From: Planctomycetales bacterium
GTDB taxonomy: Bacteria; Planctomycetota; Planctomycetia; Planctomycetales; Planctomycetaceae
DNA: 64,000 bases
Direction: 5' to 3'
Assembly: GCA_026400835.1 (NCBI GenBank)
Contig: JAPLOA010000093.1
Location: 45,225-109,224, forward strand
Under the pieces are notes generated by a model. It ran no database searches and was not told the origin of the DNA. It saw nothing but the letters and a program-made list of their open reading frames with translations. This document shows, piece after piece, positions 46,825 to 55,635 of the stretch (position 1 is its first letter; each line of letters starts with the position of its first letter). The translations under genes and the position numbers were made by a program.

Positions 46825-47832
46825 TCAATACTCTCCCAGCACTTGTCCATCACCGACCGCAAAGAGCCGCTGATAAACCCCAAAAGGAATAGTGTTGTTT
46901 GGAGCGGTGCTACCTCGCATATACGGCGCAGCTGCGAAAAATCCCGACTGACTGTGGTCAATGTTGTTACTCAGAAACCGCACCGATCCATCAGCAAAAC
47001 CAAACTGCGCACCTCCGGTGTGAAAGCTGCCGGCTGTTCGATTTCCCAGACCGGAAACAAATGAATTCATCGCTGCGAAGCCGTTTACAAATAAAGCCTC
47101 AGTCGCACCAAAGGCGAAACCCGTCGTTAATGCCGCAGGGTCGGCAGCCCCATAAAGGTAGGTGCGATTTTGTTTTGCCGGATTCATCCCCCAGCGAGTC
47201 TCGGCAAAAATTATCGTGTTACTGGTACCGTCGGTGATGTCCCTGAAACCATACGTTGCGCGCAGATCCCGTTCGAAAATGCCGTTGCGAAGGTCGAGAG
47301 ACTCACCCGCAGTATAAAATCCGTTATACGAACCACAGACTCCCTTGTAACTGGATGTGGCTGCTGGGCGAATAGCCTCAGAAGCCAGATCGATGGTAGG
47401 TGGCTTAAGATCAGAAGGGCAACTCCATGAAGCCAGAGGAGTGCCAGCGAGAATTCCGTTGCGGGTAATTGTCTTTTCGAAGACAGGAAAATTGTTATCA
47501 AACTGTTTGTACAGGTTGCCCTGCTCGATGTATGGAAGAAGAGCAAAGCTGTAAGAGTATCCCAATCCTCGCACGGCAGCAGGCGTCCCACCGCCTACAA
47601 GGTGCTGACCGATAGGGAACTTGTTGAAGACATCGTGATAATTATGGGCTGCCAGCGAGATCTGCTTGAGGTTGTTCTTGCATTGAGTCCGTCGAGCGGC
47701 TTCTCTAGCTTGCTGGACAGCGGGAAGCAACAATGCGATCAGAATGGCAATGATCGCAATCACGACCAGCAGTTCGATCAACGTGAATCCGCGCCGACCG
47801 CACGTCCGTTCTCTTTCAGTATTGCAACACAT
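46825..47832 (-). CDS. DUF1559 prepilin-like protein
   Basis: Type II secretion/type IV pilin-like protein of the planctomycete DUF1559 family, 335 residues. The cleavage and helix motif RRGFTLIELLVVIAIIAILIALLLP is at the N-terminus (about residues 14–38), followed by AVQQAREAARRTQC. The large C-terminal domain ends with the family signature FGFADGSVRFLSNNIDH. The ATG at 47832 is preferred to a GTG two codons earlier. These proteins occur in many paralogs per genome; function not established. It is paired with the lipoprotein gene downstream. Confidence 0.92.
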   Translation of the reverse strand: MCCNTERERTCGRRGFTLIELLVVIAIIAILIALLLPAVQQAREAARRTQCKNNLKQISLAAHNYHDVFNKFPIGQHLVGGGTPAAVRGLGYSYSFALLPYIEQGNLYKQFDNNFPVFEKTITRNGILAGTPLASWSCPSDLKPPTIDLASEAIRPAATSSYKGVCGSYNGFYTAGESLDLRNGIFERDLRATYGFRDITDGTSNTIIFAETRWGMNPAKQNRTYLYGAADPAALTTGFAFGATEALFVNGFAAMNSFVSGLGNRTAGSFHTGGAQFGFADGSVRFLSNNIDHSQSGFFAAAPYMRGSTAPNNTIPFGVYQRLFAVGDGQVLGEY

Positions 47833-48062
47833 GAGCACGCCTCAATCGAATAAGACAGAAAAAAGTAAACTCTAGACTCCAGTGCCAGTGAAACCTCAAC
47901 GCCAGAAACTGTTTCGTTAGCAGCATCTGCCAGTAGTCTTCCTCAGAGGCAGCCAGTCACAATCGTCGCAATGTGCAACTCGCACCTCACTTTCTAAATT
48001 CTGTGAGTCGTTGCGTCTAGAATTTGTCAAGCGAGTTTCCGACAAAATGCGCACAATTTGTT

Positions 48063-48380
48063 TCAACGAAAAGTTTTGGTGTGTGCAGTTGTAACAGGCG
48101 TATTTAGAGACGACCGCGGTGACGGCTTTCGATTGACCGCCATCTCATCGGGAGGCAACTGCGAGATTGCTGGGTAGAGACGGACCTTGTCACCAAAGCG
48201 GCCACCCATCAGCGTGCAGACTGGTAGTTGAGTGATTCTGCCGAGCAAATCCCAGCACACAATATCGATCCCCGCCCTGACACCCTCTGCATAAGCTCAG
48301 TGTTGGATTGGAGTCGGAAATGCGGCTCGAGTGAGGTAAATTGATTCAAGGAAAGCTTCTGTTCTGATAGACTTCGCCAT
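48063..48380 (-). pseudogene. remnant of an enolase-superfamily (mandelate racemase/muconate lactonising) gene
   Basis: In one minus-strand frame an ATG at 48380 starts MAKSIRTEAFLESIYLTRA, then a TGA stop, then AEGVRAGIDIVCWDLLGR and VCTLMGGRFGDKVRLYPAIS, matching the start and a later segment (about residue 95 on) of mandelate racemase-type enzymes. The intervening ~80 residues and the whole catalytic barrel are missing. The homology fades after ISQLPPDEMA. The gene is broken and cannot make an enzyme. It is divergent from the PAS–AraC regulator, which may once have controlled it. The remaining sequence from 47833 to 48062 shows no gene. Confidence 0.7.
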
Positions 48381-48395
48381 CACAAGGCGAATTGC

Positions 48396-49226
48396 TTGGG
48401 GACCACATACGCTGCATTGCAGACCGTTGTAAACCTTCATAGGACTACGAATTCAACAGGACTGACTTCCGCTTTGAAACCTCTCTCATTGACAAAGTCC
48501 GAGAGTTCCGCAACAAGACTGCAGTCGATTGACACAGGCTTGCTTGTCGAGTTGTTTGATCTCTCCCCCGATGTTGCCTTTTTCGTTAAGGATGGTGACG
48601 GATGCTATGTCTTCGTCAACAATTCCCTTGTCGCTCGCCATGGATTGAAGTCGAAGTCGGATGTTGTCGGCAAGCGACCGTCTGAAATTTGCCCCGGGGA
48701 TTTCGGGCAGATTCCGACTGAGCAGGATTCAAAGGTTCTCAAGACAGGAAGGCCACTCATTGATCAACTGGAAATGCAATGGCATCTACCCCATGATCCC
48801 GTTTGGTGTTTAACAACGAAACTGCCAATTCGCGACGCGGAACATCGAGTGATTGGACTCATCGGGTTCTCTCGCGACATACGACAGTCTTTAGAACTTC
48901 AGGATATTCCCTCGTGCCTGGTTCAAGCGCTGCGTGATTTCGAGAAGTCTCTTTCGAGCGATGTCACGCCTTCTTTGCTGGCCAAGCGCGCGGACTTGTC
49001 AGCGCAACGATTGTCTCGTTTGACGAAACGCCTCTTTGGACTGACTCCCAGCCAATTGATCACAAAGACGCGCATTGCAGCCGCATCAAGACTTCTTCGA
49101 GATTCCTCAGATACCATTTCGAACATCGCCCACTCCTGTGGCTTCTGCGACCACAGCGCTTTTACTCGCGCCTTTCGTTCTGCGACCGGTGTGACTCCGT
49201 CAGAGTATCGCAATGCCGGAAGTTGA
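48396..49226 (+). CDS. PAS-domain AraC-family transcriptional regulator
   Basis: Cytoplasmic regulator, up to 276 residues. The N-terminal part is a PAS domain (ELFDLSPDVAFFVKDGDGCYVFVNNSL, GLIGFSRDI), about residues 50–160. The C-terminal 100 residues are an AraC-type double helix-turn-helix (KRADLSAQRLSRLTKRLFGLTPSQLITKTRI, IAHSCGFCDHSAFTRAFRSATGVTPSEYR). The start is uncertain: the frame opens with TTG at 48396 and no ATG precedes the PAS domain. The ligand is unknown. It faces the enolase-family remnant, which hints at a lost sugar-acid pathway. Confidence 0.82.
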   Translation: MGTTYAALQTVVNLHRTTNSTGLTSALKPLSLTKSESSATRLQSIDTGLLVELFDLSPDVAFFVKDGDGCYVFVNNSLVARHGLKSKSDVVGKRPSEICPGDFGQIPTEQDSKVLKTGRPLIDQLEMQWHLPHDPVWCLTTKLPIRDAEHRVIGLIGFSRDIRQSLELQDIPSCLVQALRDFEKSLSSDVTPSLLAKRADLSAQRLSRLTKRLFGLTPSQLITKTRIAAASRLLRDSSDTISNIAHSCGFCDHSAFTRAFRSATGVTPSEYRNAGS

Positions 49227-49576
49227 TCCGATGATTTCCATTGTGGATTCCTGACCAGAATTGACGTTTCCTCGCGGTAGGAAGGTGCTGCTCAAACTCT
49301 TCGCTTCACCTGATGTCGGCGAGACTAACCGAGACCGACACCCGACAATCACGGTGTCATCGTGCCTGAGTTCATCGGTCTTCACCACTCCGGCCTGATA
49401 CGCCGATGCACGTTGAATGTCAGGAACAGCGGGATGCGCCAGTTGTCTTGTCGTCGCCTTGAGTGACGCAGCGGAGGCAAGTTTACGCATGTCTGGTAAT
49501 GGATTCAGTCGCTTGCATTGGGATGGCTTCTTTCATGTAATCAGTCCAATCACCGTTTTACTCAGAGAAGACCCGC
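49227..49576. other. intergenic region with a possible decayed ORF
   Basis: 350 bp. On the minus strand an ATG at 49490 opens a frame reading MRKLASAASLKATTRQLAHP and, after ~20 more residues, DELRHDDTVIVGCRSRLVS. Its composition is protein-like but I do not recognise it, there is no ribosome site, and it runs into the regulator gene. It may be a gene fragment. A promoter for the phosphoesterase gene should lie near its right end. Confidence 0.3.
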
Positions 49577-50365
49577 ATGCTTTCGACTCGTATTCTGCAA
49601 CTGACCGATCTTCATGTCTTCCAAGACCCTGACGCTCGACTGAGAGGTATCCCCACTTTTCAACTGCTGTGCGATGTTGTTGAACATATCAAACAAAGTG
49701 GAGAAGAGTTCGATTTCGTGGTCGTCACGGGGGATCATACGCATGATGAACTTCAGGAGAGCTACTCCGCCGTCCGGCAGGTGCTCAGCCCGTGGCTCGA
49801 CAGACTGTTTCAGGTCCCGGGAAATCATGATGATCGAGCCGTTCTGAGATCTGTATTCTCCGACCGAATAGCAGGGCAGGGCGACACGCAAATCAACTTT
49901 ACGTTTCAAGCGGGAAACTGGCTGTGCCTCGGTCTTGATACGCATGTGCCATCTTCGGTGCCAGGGTTGATCGACGCAGAGCAGATCGCATGGGCGAAAG
50001 AACAGGTCCGTTCATTGAAGCCGGACATGATCGGCCTTTTTCTACACCACCCGCCGGTCAATGTCGGCAGCGAATGGATGGACATCATCGGATTAACCGG
50101 GAAAGAATTACTGCAGAGCTGGTTCACAGAAGAACCTCGAATCCGGTTTGCCTGCTGCGGACACGTTCATCATGAATTCCAAACGCGTTGGAATCAGACC
50201 GACATTCTGACGACGCCGTCAACCGGCATTCAGTTCAGTCCTCGGGGAAGTACTCCGACCTTTGTGGCTGATCCGCCCGGATATCGAATTATCGAACTGA
50301 ATCCGGAAGGCTACACGACGCGCGTCATTCGCCTTCCAGAAACTCGATTTGCCCCGGTCATCTGA
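49577..50365 (+). CDS. calcineurin-like metallophosphoesterase (CpdA type)
   Basis: Probable cyclic nucleotide or related phosphodiesterase, 262 residues, cytoplasmic. All metal-binding motifs are present in order: LTDLHVF (DxH), VVTGDHTHD (GD), PGNHDDR (GNHD), FLHHPPV and CCGHVHHEF (GHxH). The layout and length resemble CpdA (cAMP phosphodiesterase), but the substrate cannot be fixed. Its last 55 bp overlap the end of the ABC transporter gene on the other strand. Confidence 0.88.
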   Translation: MLSTRILQLTDLHVFQDPDARLRGIPTFQLLCDVVEHIKQSGEEFDFVVVTGDHTHDELQESYSAVRQVLSPWLDRLFQVPGNHDDRAVLRSVFSDRIAGQGDTQINFTFQAGNWLCLGLDTHVPSSVPGLIDAEQIAWAKEQVRSLKPDMIGLFLHHPPVNVGSEWMDIIGLTGKELLQSWFTEEPRIRFACCGHVHHEFQTRWNQTDILTTPSTGIQFSPRGSTPTFVADPPGYRIIELNPEGYTTRVIRLPETRFAPVI

Positions 50366-52278
50366 ATTGTCATCGCCTGACTGCCGCTGGTTTCATCGTT
50401 CTGAGCCAGCTCTTTTTGTTCCAGTTCGTGACTGCTCTGCAAATCACTCAATTCACGATAGTAGTCACTGGTTCGCAACAACTCATCATGCGTTCCCACG
50501 GCTTCAATCACGCCGTTACGAAGAACAACAATTCGATCAGTCTGCCGCAGCGTACTAAGGCGATTCGACACAATGATCGTCGTCCGTCCCCGCATTGCGG
50601 AAACCATGGCTTCACGAATTTCATGCTCCGTTTCCGGATCCACAGAAGCCGTCGCATCATCGAGCAGCAGCACAGAGGGATTTGTCAACATCGCGCGAGC
50701 CAGTGAAAGTCGCTGCCGTTGACCACCCGACAGATTACTTCCATGCTCACCGACCATGGACTGATAACCATCCGGCAGTTCGCGAATAAATGAATCAGCC
50801 GATGCGATACGAGCCGCCTCTTCAATTCGTTCCTGAGTCGCCTCGGGATCGCCAAAAGCAATATTGGCGGCGACGGTGTTACTGAACAGAAAGCTCTCCT
50901 GAAACACAATTCCCATCAGCCGACGAACATCGCTCAGATTCAGATCCCGAACATCCGTTCCATCAATCAGGATGCGTCCGGACTCCACATCGTAGAAGCG
51001 CTTCAGCAAACTCAGCAGAGTGGATTTTCCGGCGCCTGTTGGGCCAGTAATTCCTACGCATTCACCAGCGTTAATCCTCAACGACACGTTTCGAATGACG
51101 GGCTTCTCGGGAGAATAGCCGAACGAAACCTTCTCGAACTCGACACTTTGGCTCACCGCAGAAATGCGTGCTGCCGTGGGTGAACTCTGAATGCGAATTG
51201 GCTCATCCAGCACCTCGAAAACTCGCTCAGCACTCGCCAGACTGGACTGGATACTGTTGACGATATTTGTGATATGAGCCACCTGATTCGCAAATTCATG
51301 CAGAAGATTTGCGAACACGAAAAGCCCGGCTCCCAGAGCCAGTTCGCCTCGAATCACCAACACGCCGCCGTAACCAATCAGCACGAGCATATTGGCCTGA
51401 GTCAGCAAGCCCATCGCCGGTTGAAAGGTCGAGATGCGAAAAAAGATCGAGGTCTTCAGGTCACGAATATCGTGATTGGCTTTGCGAAACTTTTCGGCCT
51501 GCTCAGACTCACGGGCGAATCCTTTGACAACCTGAATTCCCTGCAGATTCTCCACGAGTGTGCGGATCATGACATCGCCAAGTTCGCTTGCTCGGCGATA
51601 AGCCGGCTGAACCATTCGGGAGAACACAACAGCTCCGGCCCACAACAGCGGCGTTGTTGCCAGACACGCAAGAGTCAGTGTCGCATGCATGCGAAACATG
51701 TAAGCCAGAAATACAGTCAGCGTCAGAAATACAGTTATCAGTCGAATGATCACGCCGTCGACAAAATTACGTACGTTATTCGCATCACCTGCCGCTCGAT
51801 TGATAATCGAACTGCTTTCCCCCGAGTCATAGAACTGAAACCCCAGTTGCTGCAGTTTTGCGTAGATCTCAGTCCGCAACCGAATTAGGATATGCTGCGA
51901 TAAGGCTCCCGATGCGACAGCCGCAAGATACTTCAAACCGGCGGTGAGCATTGCCACGGCCAGAATGGTGAGAGACAGCACGACGATGACTTGCACAGGG
52001 CTCCACGAAGCCGGAGGTGCCATTCCAAATGGCCAACGCGGAGTCTCGCCGTTGTTAAGAACCTGTGATGACAGATAGTCGATGCCCACTCCGGTCAGCC
52101 CAAGCGTGGACAAGCTGAGAGCCACCAGCACCGTCTGCATCAAAACAACCATAACGCAGGGACGACGATACTCAAGAGCTAACGCGAGCAGCCTGCGAAG
52201 AAGCGTCGCAGAAGAAACCTTGCGTGGTTCTCCGCCGCTTTTCCCTGCTTTTTGTATTCCTCCGGTCCCCACCGACAC
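50311..52278 (-). CDS. ABC exporter, fused permease–ATPase
   Basis: Half-transporter of about 655 residues, membrane domain followed by nucleotide-binding domain, likely a homodimeric exporter of lipid, drug or peptide (MsbA/BmrA-like). Six membrane segments lie in the first ~340 residues. The ATPase has Walker A GPTGAGKST, signature NLSGGQRQRLSLARAM, and Walker B VLLLDDATASVD, where aspartate replaces the usual catalytic glutamate; this variant occurs in some exporters. The start is uncertain: I chose a GTG at 52278, since upstream residues to a TTG at 52395 look noncoding. The 3' end overlaps the phosphoesterase gene by 55 bp. Confidence 0.88.
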   Translation of the reverse strand: MSVGTGGIQKAGKSGGEPRKVSSATLLRRLLALALEYRRPCVMVVLMQTVLVALSLSTLGLTGVGIDYLSSQVLNNGETPRWPFGMAPPASWSPVQVIVVLSLTILAVAMLTAGLKYLAAVASGALSQHILIRLRTEIYAKLQQLGFQFYDSGESSSIINRAAGDANNVRNFVDGVIIRLITVFLTLTVFLAYMFRMHATLTLACLATTPLLWAGAVVFSRMVQPAYRRASELGDVMIRTLVENLQGIQVVKGFARESEQAEKFRKANHDIRDLKTSIFFRISTFQPAMGLLTQANMLVLIGYGGVLVIRGELALGAGLFVFANLLHEFANQVAHITNIVNSIQSSLASAERVFEVLDEPIRIQSSPTAARISAVSQSVEFEKVSFGYSPEKPVIRNVSLRINAGECVGITGPTGAGKSTLLSLLKRFYDVESGRILIDGTDVRDLNLSDVRRLMGIVFQESFLFSNTVAANIAFGDPEATQERIEEAARIASADSFIRELPDGYQSMVGEHGSNLSGGQRQRLSLARAMLTNPSVLLLDDATASVDPETEHEIREAMVSAMRGRTTIIVSNRLSTLRQTDRIVVLRNGVIEAVGTHDELLRTSDYYRELSDLQSSHELEQKELAQNDETSGSQAMTIQMTGANRVSGRRMTRVV

Positions 52279-52603
52279 CGCGCTGCCGCCTTCTCGAAAT
52301 CCGCGCAATTGATTATGTCTTTGTATCCTCCAGGCTGGGCTAAGGACAGAGGGGTTTTTGTAAATCGCAGCATTGGGGACGTAGCAAATCCACAAAATAC
52401 GTGCATGGCTGCATCTGGAAAACCGGTAGCAAATTGTGAAGTGAATTTCACGATGCCGAAAACAGGCCGCGGAACCACCCTATTTCAGAATCTCGTGTTT
52501 TTTGAGGTTCCATCGCATCCAATTGTCAGCAACACTTCCGCAGACAGCGGTGTACAGAACCTTTTTCCTCGTGGTCGGACTGTTCGTTTCGGGTACATTT
52601 AAA
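52279..52603. other. divergent promoter region, ABC exporter and plsY
   Basis: 325 bp between the chosen starts of two divergent genes. Both frames can be extended into it by alternative start codons (TTG at 52395 for the ABC gene, 52502 for plsY), but the extra residues do not resemble either family. I see no repeat or RNA gene in it. Confidence 0.4.
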
Positions 52604-53287
52604 ATGGTGTCTCTGACAGTTCTATGCTGCCTCGTTGCCTTTGTTGTGGGCGGCATTCCATTTGGGTATCTCGTGGGCCGTGCGATTCTGAAGGACGATA
52701 TTCGGAAACATGGAAGTGGCAATATTGGAGCCACCAACGTGGCACGAGTGATCGGATGGAAGTGGGGGAGCTTTGTTCTGGTGCTGGATGCCATCAAGGG
52801 CCTGCTCCCAACGTTGGGTGCGAGACTTCTGATGGCATCGAGATTCTCCGAAGATGCAGCTCAGACCGCGACTATTCTCGCTGGCATCGCCGCAATTCTT
52901 GGGCACATGTATCCGATCTGGCTGAAGCTTCGAGGCGGCAAAGGAGTCGCAACAGCACTGGGAGTTGTTCTGGTAATCTCGCCAGTGGCTTCACTGGTTG
53001 CGCTTATCCTGTTTTCGATCGTTGTCGGAACCACAAAGATTGTTGCTGCCGCTTCAATTGCTGCGGCGATTGGGTTTGCGGTTACGCAACTGATCCTTTT
53101 GGGATCGCAGGTTTTCGATGTCGCAAAGCTTCCGCTAACTTTGTTCTCGGTAATTGTCCCCGCGCTGATTGTCTGGAAGCATCGTTCAAACATCGGACGA
53201 ATTCTTCGAGGCGAAGAAAACAGAATTGGAAAGCGTTCGCAACCCAGTTCGATAACTTCATCGGAAACACCAGGCATCAAAGGCTGA
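52604..53287 (+). CDS. plsY: glycerol-3-phosphate acyltransferase PlsY
   Basis: Inner-membrane enzyme that transfers an acyl group from acyl-phosphate to glycerol-3-phosphate, the first step of phospholipid synthesis. 227 residues from the ATG at 52604, within the family range. Signature motifs: GGIPFGYLVGR, the catalytic DIRKHGSGNIGATNVARV, LDAIKGLLPTL, and HMYPIWLKLRGGKGVATALG. Five or more membrane segments. A longer frame from 52502 is rejected on length. The disordered C-terminal tail after HRSNIGRI is an extension. No PlsX or PlsC gene is nearby. Confidence 0.93.
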   Translation: MVSLTVLCCLVAFVVGGIPFGYLVGRAILKDDIRKHGSGNIGATNVARVIGWKWGSFVLVLDAIKGLLPTLGARLLMASRFSEDAAQTATILAGIAAILGHMYPIWLKLRGGKGVATALGVVLVISPVASLVALILFSIVVGTTKIVAAASIAAAIGFAVTQLILLGSQVFDVAKLPLTLFSVIVPALIVWKHRSNIGRILRGEENRIGKRSQPSSITSSETPGIKG

Positions 53288-53441
53288 GCGACGGAATGCG
53301 GAGAGCCGTGACAAATTCGCTTTAAAGCTTTGATCTCATGGTGTTATTTGAAGAACAGAGTCCTACGTTTCTGACGTCAGAATAAAAATTGTTCGGCGTT
53401 TGGCCCAACAGTAATCTTCACCTCCTGACAGGATCCCCAAG

Positions 53442-54188
53442 ATGAACTTCACGCCAGCCGATCATTTGCTTCCATTTCTGCTCGCATTCAAATTCAAACG
53501 GACTCGTTGGATTCTCGTGGTCCTGTTTCTCGCCGCGATTTCGGATTCGACGTTTGCTCAGAGCAAAGATCGCGACAAGAACAAGGATCGCAAAGACGGA
53601 GCCAGCGAAACGGAACTGGCCGAACGGATCTCCAGGGCTGAAGAACTGCTGCTGAAGGAATACAAGGACGTTGTTAATGAGCATTACAAGCAGGGACGCA
53701 AAGAAATCGCCATAGAGGTTCTGCAGAGGATTGCGGCTATCAACCCAAAGATGGAAGGTGTTGAAGATCAGATTAAAATGATTAATGAGGAACTGCTTCA
53801 GGAGAATGGGATCAAGATGGAGATGGATGTCTCCAACGGCTGGGTCCCCATCTGCGAAGTGGAAGAAGGCAAGCCATTTCGCATCGCTGTTGTCGGGGAG
53901 TACAAACTGGACCTGACCACGCTGGTCCCCCTTACCGGTCTCAGCACTTCCGACCCGGCCAAAGATCATGTCGCGGTTGCTCCCATCGGCGCTCTCATCG
54001 GTCTGGTCATGACCGATGGCAAGCCTGGCGAACCTTTTGCCGTCAACGCCGGCGTGGAACACAAGCCCAAGAAAGGTGGTCAGTTCTTTCTTCGTGTGAA
54101 CGTTCCCGTCATTGCCAGGTGCAAAGGCGATCTCAAGCTTCAGGTAAGCGGCGCAGTCAAACCACTCGCGAAACGCTCGGCGAAATAA
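53442..54188 (+). CDS. secreted protein of unknown function
   Basis: Not recognised. 248 residues. A signal peptide (WILVVLFLAAISDSTFAQ) is followed by a charged lysine/aspartate tract (SKDRDKNKDRKDG), then a helical stretch with coiled-coil character (about 50–125, ELAERISRAEELLLKEYKD) and a C-terminal beta-rich domain (GKPFRIAVVGEYKLDLTTLV, GGQFFLRVNVPVIARCKGDLKLQVSG). It stands alone between plsY and the SMP-30-like gene. It may bind a surface ligand; this is inference from the fold pattern. Confidence 0.7.
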   Translation: MNFTPADHLLPFLLAFKFKRTRWILVVLFLAAISDSTFAQSKDRDKNKDRKDGASETELAERISRAEELLLKEYKDVVNEHYKQGRKEIAIEVLQRIAAINPKMEGVEDQIKMINEELLQENGIKMEMDVSNGWVPICEVEEGKPFRIAVVGEYKLDLTTLVPLTGLSTSDPAKDHVAVAPIGALIGLVMTDGKPGEPFAVNAGVEHKPKKGGQFFLRVNVPVIARCKGDLKLQVSGAVKPLAKRSAK

Positions 54189-54317
54189 AGCGACTGAAAA
54201 CAAAACGACTGAAGCGGAATGTACACGTACTGTTGAATAGCCTGTTTACCGCCCGGTTGGAGGCGACGGCTCGTGCGCAGGCCGTCGCCCCATGGCACTC
54301 ACTACTGAAAAGAACTC

Positions 54318-55295
54318 TCAATTCTGCTTCAGAACCGAAGCACGATACAGCCCGCCACCGGCTGAAATGTAGAGCGTTCCGGAATCGTTTCCGGCTCCAA
54401 AGCCAACATTTGTTGGAAGCGATGGGGTGGGGAGAAAATCAAGCGACTTACCGGACGCGTCATAGACTCCAATCCCATACTTATTAGCCGATCGAACCGC
54501 AGCAAAGATTCGCCCCGAGGCATCCACGGTCAGGCCATCAATGCCATCCTCGCTGCCGAAGTCCACGATCACCCTGGAGTTCGATAATCGTCCATCCGCG
54601 TTGACGTCGAAAGCCAGTAACTGCATCTTACCCTTCGGACCAACCGGATCACCAGGAACACCGGTTGACCCATTATCGGTCTCCGCAAGATACAGCGTTT
54701 TGCCATCCGGAGAGGTCTCCACTCCGTTTGGTTTCCTGGCCAACTCCGTGGCAATGCTAACGGTATTCGACTTGGTGTCGTATCGAAACAAAAACATCCC
54801 AGCCTGTTCGACCGGCTCAGGTCCAAGATACCGCGGATCGGAAAAGTAAATGCTGCCATTCGGATGCACCAACAGATCGTTCGGCGCGTTCAGAGGCTTA
54901 CCGTTGAAGCTGGAAATCAGCGGCTTCAGCTGACCACCTTCCAGAACTTCGCAGAGCGAACGGTTGCCGCCATTGGCTCCGCAACAGGCAATCAATCGAT
55001 CGCCCGAATCAAATGCCAGGCCGTTACTCTTACTGCTTCGTTCACAATAAGCACGAGTCTGTTTTGTGGCTGGATCAAAGACCAGAATCTGCCCCGGCTT
55101 TGCGGGATCGAGGTGGATATCACTGAAGAATACGAGTCCGTCCGAACGAACAGCAACACCTTCTGTAAACTCTCCCTGATTCCACAATTCCTCAGGCACA
55201 GTTCCTTCAGCAAAGACTCTATCTGCCGCAGACGCTGTTGAAGAGATCCCCAGAGTACAACCAAGAATCAGTGCCCATCCGATTGAGATTCGCAT
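54318..55295 (-). CDS. secreted SMP-30/gluconolactonase-like protein
   Basis: 325-residue exported six-bladed beta-propeller of the SMP-30/gluconolactonase/LRE family. The ATG at 55295 follows AAAGGAC and starts a signal peptide (IGWALILGCTLGISSTASAAD). Family features: EGVAVRSDGLVFFSDI, GKPLNAPNDLLVHPNGSIYFSDPRY, KPNGVETSPDGKTLYLAET and DGLTVDASGRIFAAV. The NAPNDL and DG residues match metal-binding sites of lactonases. It is divergent from a second member of the family (next feature). A sugar-lactone substrate is likely but unproven. Confidence 0.87.
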   Translation of the reverse strand: MRISIGWALILGCTLGISSTASAADRVFAEGTVPEELWNQGEFTEGVAVRSDGLVFFSDIHLDPAKPGQILVFDPATKQTRAYCERSSKSNGLAFDSGDRLIACCGANGGNRSLCEVLEGGQLKPLISSFNGKPLNAPNDLLVHPNGSIYFSDPRYLGPEPVEQAGMFLFRYDTKSNTVSIATELARKPNGVETSPDGKTLYLAETDNGSTGVPGDPVGPKGKMQLLAFDVNADGRLSNSRVIVDFGSEDGIDGLTVDASGRIFAAVRSANKYGIGVYDASGKSLDFLPTPSLPTNVGFGAGNDSGTLYISAGGGLYRASVLKQN

Positions 55296-55635
55296 TTGAT
55301 ATTGTCCTTTCATAATCCGGTCTTAAAGTCCCGAAGAAACAACGTCTCTGACACAGAGTTGAAAAGTCGGCGTCATGATCTGTTTGATCATTCCAGCACA
55401 ACAATTTGCGGAATCAAAGCTTAGCAGTCTGACTCTCGAAACCGAACCGTCGTTGGATAAAACAAGCGAGCAGAAACAGTTGAAGCCATAAATGCGACCG
55501 TTGTCTTCATTTTTTTCATCGCGGAACTATGCCGTCGTACTGGGAGTTTTCCCCGGCATTCGCAACAATGGAATCTGAGCAAATCTTCCGCTCTAAAACC
55601 TTCCTGCCTTTGTTGTGTCATTTTGGAGTTCGTAC

